A program made the translations under genes and the position numbers. Shown here one piece after another: positions 61,360 through 64,000 of a stretch of 64,000 nucleotides of DNA (positions within the stretch are counted from its first letter, which is position 1; each line of letters starts with the position of its first letter). This stretch comes from Burkholderiales bacterium (GTDB lineage: Bacteria; Pseudomonadota; Gammaproteobacteria; Burkholderiales; Burkholderiaceae_C). The stretch covers positions 1 through 64,000 of the forward strand of contig JABEVE010000080.1 of the NCBI GenBank assembly GCA_013044035.1, in the 5' to 3' direction. Below the pieces are notes generated by a model. That model did no database searches. It worked only from the letters and a program-made list of their open reading frames with translations, and was not told the origin of the DNA.

Positions 61360-63942
61360 ATGGCAAGCCTGTTCCACACCGACCCCACCACGGATCCAGC
61401 CGACGCCCTGGTCGACCTTGCCGCTGACCTCGCCTCGCCGGTGCCACCCGGCCACTGGGACTCGCTGCGCTCGCGTCTGGGCGACGGCAGCACCGGCGCA
61501 CCCCTGGCTCCGCACTGGGCCCAGTTCTTCCGCCAGCTCGGGCCTGGGGGCTTCGACGGTCTGCCGGCGCGCGAAGCCCTGCTGCGCCAGCAGATCCACG
61601 ACGACGGCGTCACCTACAACGTCCACGCCGACGCCGAGCAGCCCAGCCGCGCTTGGTCGGTTGACCTGTTTCCACTGATCGTCAACGCCGCCTCCTGGGC
61701 CCAAATCGCCGCCGGCGCCGCGCAACGCGCCGCCCTGCTCAACACCATCCTGGCCGACATCTACACCGGGCCGCAACGCACCCTGCGCGAAGGCCTGTTG
61801 CCGCCAGCGCTGGTGCAGGGCAACCCCGGCTATCTGCGCGCGCTGCACGGCCACAGCCCACCGGGTGAGCTGTGGCTGCACATCGCCGCTTTCGACCTGG
61901 CGCGCGGGCCGGACGGCAACTGGCGCGTGGTCAACCAGCGGGTGCAGGCGCCATCGGGCCTGGGTTATCTGCTGGAGAACCGCCTGCTCATCTCGCGCCT
62001 ATTCCCCGAAGCCTTCAGCAGCCTGCGGGTGCAACGCCTGGCCGCCAGCTACCGCCTGGTGATGGACACGCTGCAGCGCCTCGCCCCGGGCGGACCGCAG
62101 GCGCGCATCGTGCTGCTCACGCCCGGCCCCTACAGCGAAACCTATTTCGAGCAGGTCTATCTCGCCCGCTACCTCGGCATCACCCTGGCTGAAGGCAACG
62201 ACCTGACGGTGCGCGAAGACCGCCTTTACCTCAAGACCCTGCGCGGCCTGGAGCCGGTGCACGCGGTGCTGCGCCGGCTCGACGACAGCTTTTGCGACCC
62301 GCTGGAGCTGCGGCCCGATTCCATGCTCGGCGTTCCCGGCCTGCTGCAGGCGGTTCGCGCCGGCAATGTGCTGCTGGCCAATGCCCTGGGCGCCGGCTTT
62401 CTCGAATCGCCCGCGGTGCACGGCTTCATGCCGCGGCTGTGCGAAACCCTGCTCGGCGAGCCGTTGATGCTGCCCTCGCTGCCCACCTGGTGGTGCGGCG
62501 AGCCTGGCGTGTGCGACGCGCCACTGGATGATCTGCGCGCCTGGGTGATCAAGCCGGTGCATGCCGAATGCGGCTTCGAAGCCGCCGTCACCGCCAGCCT
62601 CGACTTCGGCCAACTTCCGGCGTGGCGCCGCCGCGTGCAGACCCAGCCGGCGCAGGTGGCGCTGCAGCAATACCTGCCGCTGCCGCATGTGCCGGTGTGG
62701 AGCGACGGCCGCATGGGTGCGCGCGCCGCGATGCTGCGCGTCTATGCACTGGCCGACGGCCGCGGCGGCTGGCGCGTGCTGCCGGGCGGCCTGGTGCGCA
62801 CCGCGCCGCCCGGCGGCAACACGGTGTCGATGCAGCGCGGCGGCGGCAGCCAGGACGCCTGGATCATCACCGGCGAGGCGGTGGACGACAGCACCATGCT
62901 GCCCGCTCCCATGCGCCCGCAGGACCTGGTGCAGCGCCACCGCGCCGTCACCAGTCGCGCAGCGGAAAATCTCTTCTGGATCGGGCGCTACACCGAGCGC
63001 GCCGAGCACAGCACGCGTCTGGCCCAGCTCGCGCTACAGGCGCTCTCGGGCGACGACGACCTCGGCCCGGCGGTGCATGCCGTGCTCGACCAATGGTGCC
63101 GCCGCAGCGGCCTGGTGGACTTGGACACGCCCCAACTTGGCGAGCAGCCCCAGGGCTTCGAGCGCGCGCTCATTCGCGGCCTGGTGGCCGGGCGGCATGC
63201 CGGCGGCATCGTGCAGAACCTGCAGGCGCTGGGGCATGCGGCAGGGCAGGTGCGCGAGCGCCTGGGCGCCGAGCACCGGCAGTGGATCGGGGCCGCGGCC
63301 GCGGTCGAAATCCTGCCGCCGAGCAGCGCCCCGCAGCATGCCGATTGGCAGGAATGGCAGCCCAGCCAGGCGATGCAGGGGCTGGACCGCATCAGCGAAA
63401 TCCTCTGCGCCATCACTGGCGCGCAGACCGATCGCATGACCCGCGACGACGGCTGGCGCCTGCTCAGCATCGGCCGTCACATCGAACGCCTGATCCTCAT
63501 GGCCGATGCCCTGAACAGCGCCTTCGCCACCGGCGCGGTGCGCAGCGACAGCGGCTTCAACCTGCTGCTGCGCCTGTTCAACAGCATCATCACCTATCGC
63601 GCGCTCTACCAGAAGCGGCTGGAAGTCCCTCCCCTGCTCGACCTGCTGGTGCTCGACCGCGAGAACCCCCGTGCCCTGGGCTGGGTGGCGCAAACCCTGC
63701 AGGCGCGCCTGGCCAAGCTGCCCGGCAGCAGCACCGACCGCGAGGCCCTGCTGGCACTCGCGCCCGACCCCGACGCCTGGCATCTGCCCGAGCTGTGCGT
63801 GCACGACACCGCCCATCGCCACGCCTGGCTGGAACAGACTCTGACACAAATCAGCGCCACCACCTGGCGCCTGTCGGACGACATCAGCCGCCGTTACTTT
63901 GCCCATGTCGGTGCGGTCGATCGCAGCCTGGGCGGCTACTGA
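61360..63942 (+). CDS. Circularly permuted ATP-grasp/alpha-E fusion protein
   Basis: An 860-residue protein. Residues 1-510 are a circularly permuted ATP-grasp domain (WRVVNQRVQAPSGLGYLLEN, LRAWVIKPVHAECGFEAAVT, VSMQRGGGSQDAWIITGEAV). Residues 530-860 are an alpha-E domain (AAENLFWIGRYTERAEHSTR, later LLSIGRHIERLILMADALNS). The order is that of the two separate genes at 55299 and 56721. The ATP-grasp half is longer at its N-terminus. Some glycine-rich-loop residues differ between the copies, so the two may act on different substrates. The 58 bases after its stop hold no complete gene. Confidence 0.9.
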   Translation: MASLFHTDPTTDPADALVDLAADLASPVPPGHWDSLRSRLGDGSTGAPLAPHWAQFFRQLGPGGFDGLPAREALLRQQIHDDGVTYNVHADAEQPSRAWSVDLFPLIVNAASWAQIAAGAAQRAALLNTILADIYTGPQRTLREGLLPPALVQGNPGYLRALHGHSPPGELWLHIAAFDLARGPDGNWRVVNQRVQAPSGLGYLLENRLLISRLFPEAFSSLRVQRLAASYRLVMDTLQRLAPGGPQARIVLLTPGPYSETYFEQVYLARYLGITLAEGNDLTVREDRLYLKTLRGLEPVHAVLRRLDDSFCDPLELRPDSMLGVPGLLQAVRAGNVLLANALGAGFLESPAVHGFMPRLCETLLGEPLMLPSLPTWWCGEPGVCDAPLDDLRAWVIKPVHAECGFEAAVTASLDFGQLPAWRRRVQTQPAQVALQQYLPLPHVPVWSDGRMGARAAMLRVYALADGRGGWRVLPGGLVRTAPPGGNTVSMQRGGGSQDAWIITGEAVDDSTMLPAPMRPQDLVQRHRAVTSRAAENLFWIGRYTERAEHSTRLAQLALQALSGDDDLGPAVHAVLDQWCRRSGLVDLDTPQLGEQPQGFERALIRGLVAGRHAGGIVQNLQALGHAAGQVRERLGAEHRQWIGAAAAVEILPPSSAPQHADWQEWQPSQAMQGLDRISEILCAITGAQTDRMTRDDGWRLLSIGRHIERLILMADALNSAFATGAVRSDSGFNLLLRLFNSIITYRALYQKRLEVPPLLDLLVLDRENPRALGWVAQTLQARLAKLPGSSTDREALLALAPDPDAWHLPELCVHDTAHRHAWLEQTLTQISATTWRLSDDISRRYFAHVGAVDRSLGGY

Positions 63943-64000
63943 TCCCGTCGGACTCAGACCCACGCCGCCGACCCACTGCATGCCCCCATGATCCAGTCGC

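Noticed and set aside
58543-61881. A 1112-codon minus-strand open frame
   Set aside because: It is the antisense of the DUF2126 and ATP-grasp fusion genes; such long shadows are expected in GC-rich DNA.
1-64000. tRNA, rRNA, CRISPR arrays, prophage or defence systems
   Set aside because: No cloverleaf-like gene, no repeat-spacer pattern, and no phage structural or known defence genes were seen on reading both strands.

Overview
The window is high-GC DNA from a Gram-negative bacterium. The gene content (lipB-lipA, hemE-priA, znuCB with zur, dctPQM, a betaproteobacterial EpsE/EpsF/EpsL exopolysaccharide set, a MocR-type regulator) fits a Burkholderiales betaproteobacterium. A Thiomonas-like organism is my best guess, from general impression rather than a search. 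No rRNA, tRNA or CRISPR array was found.

Layout. 0-8 kb: a BtuF-like binding protein, small membrane and enzyme genes, a thioredoxin-2 gene whose active-site segment is frameshifted, a fused monohaem cytochrome/outer-membrane barrel of the Cyc2 type behind an FNR-type promoter, and a dctPQM TRAP transporter. 8-16 kb: a MocR regulator divergent from a DMT exporter, an aminotransferase and a PhzF enzyme, then SWIB, PLD-nuclease and TlpA-like genes. 16-20 kb: lipB, lipA and malate synthase. 20-25 kb: a LysR regulator and a zur-znuACB zinc operon. 25-32 kb: a ClC channel, hemE, an AT-rich gap with three DnaA boxes, and priA.

32-55 kb: a 16-gene exopolysaccharide region, every gene on the minus strand, with many 1-4 base overlaps. 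The transcription order is priming phosphotransferase, GT2, GT14, pyruvyltransferase, GT2, flippase, EpsL, EpsE, EpsF, an EpsG-like protein with a ruined P-loop, Wzy-like ligase/polymerase, acetyltransferase, GT4, GT2, WecG-type GT, then a lipoprotein and a PAP2 phosphatase. Together they can prime, build, decorate, flip, polymerise and export an acidic polymer. Broken transposases lie on both sides: IS1182-type on the left, IS110- and IS630-type on the right, with a lone phytanoyl-CoA dioxygenase-like gene between the last two.

55-64 kb: a plus-strand cluster of a circularly permuted ATP-grasp enzyme, an alpha-E protein, a 1157-residue transglutaminase/DUF2126 protein and a single-chain ATP-grasp/alpha-E fusion. 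These families have been predicted to make or modify peptides, but their product is unknown. This is the best candidate in the window for an undescribed biochemical system. A GACAAT -10-like element recurs exactly six bases before the ATG of hemE and of the ATP-grasp fusion, and also lies at the expected place in the FNR-type promoter.
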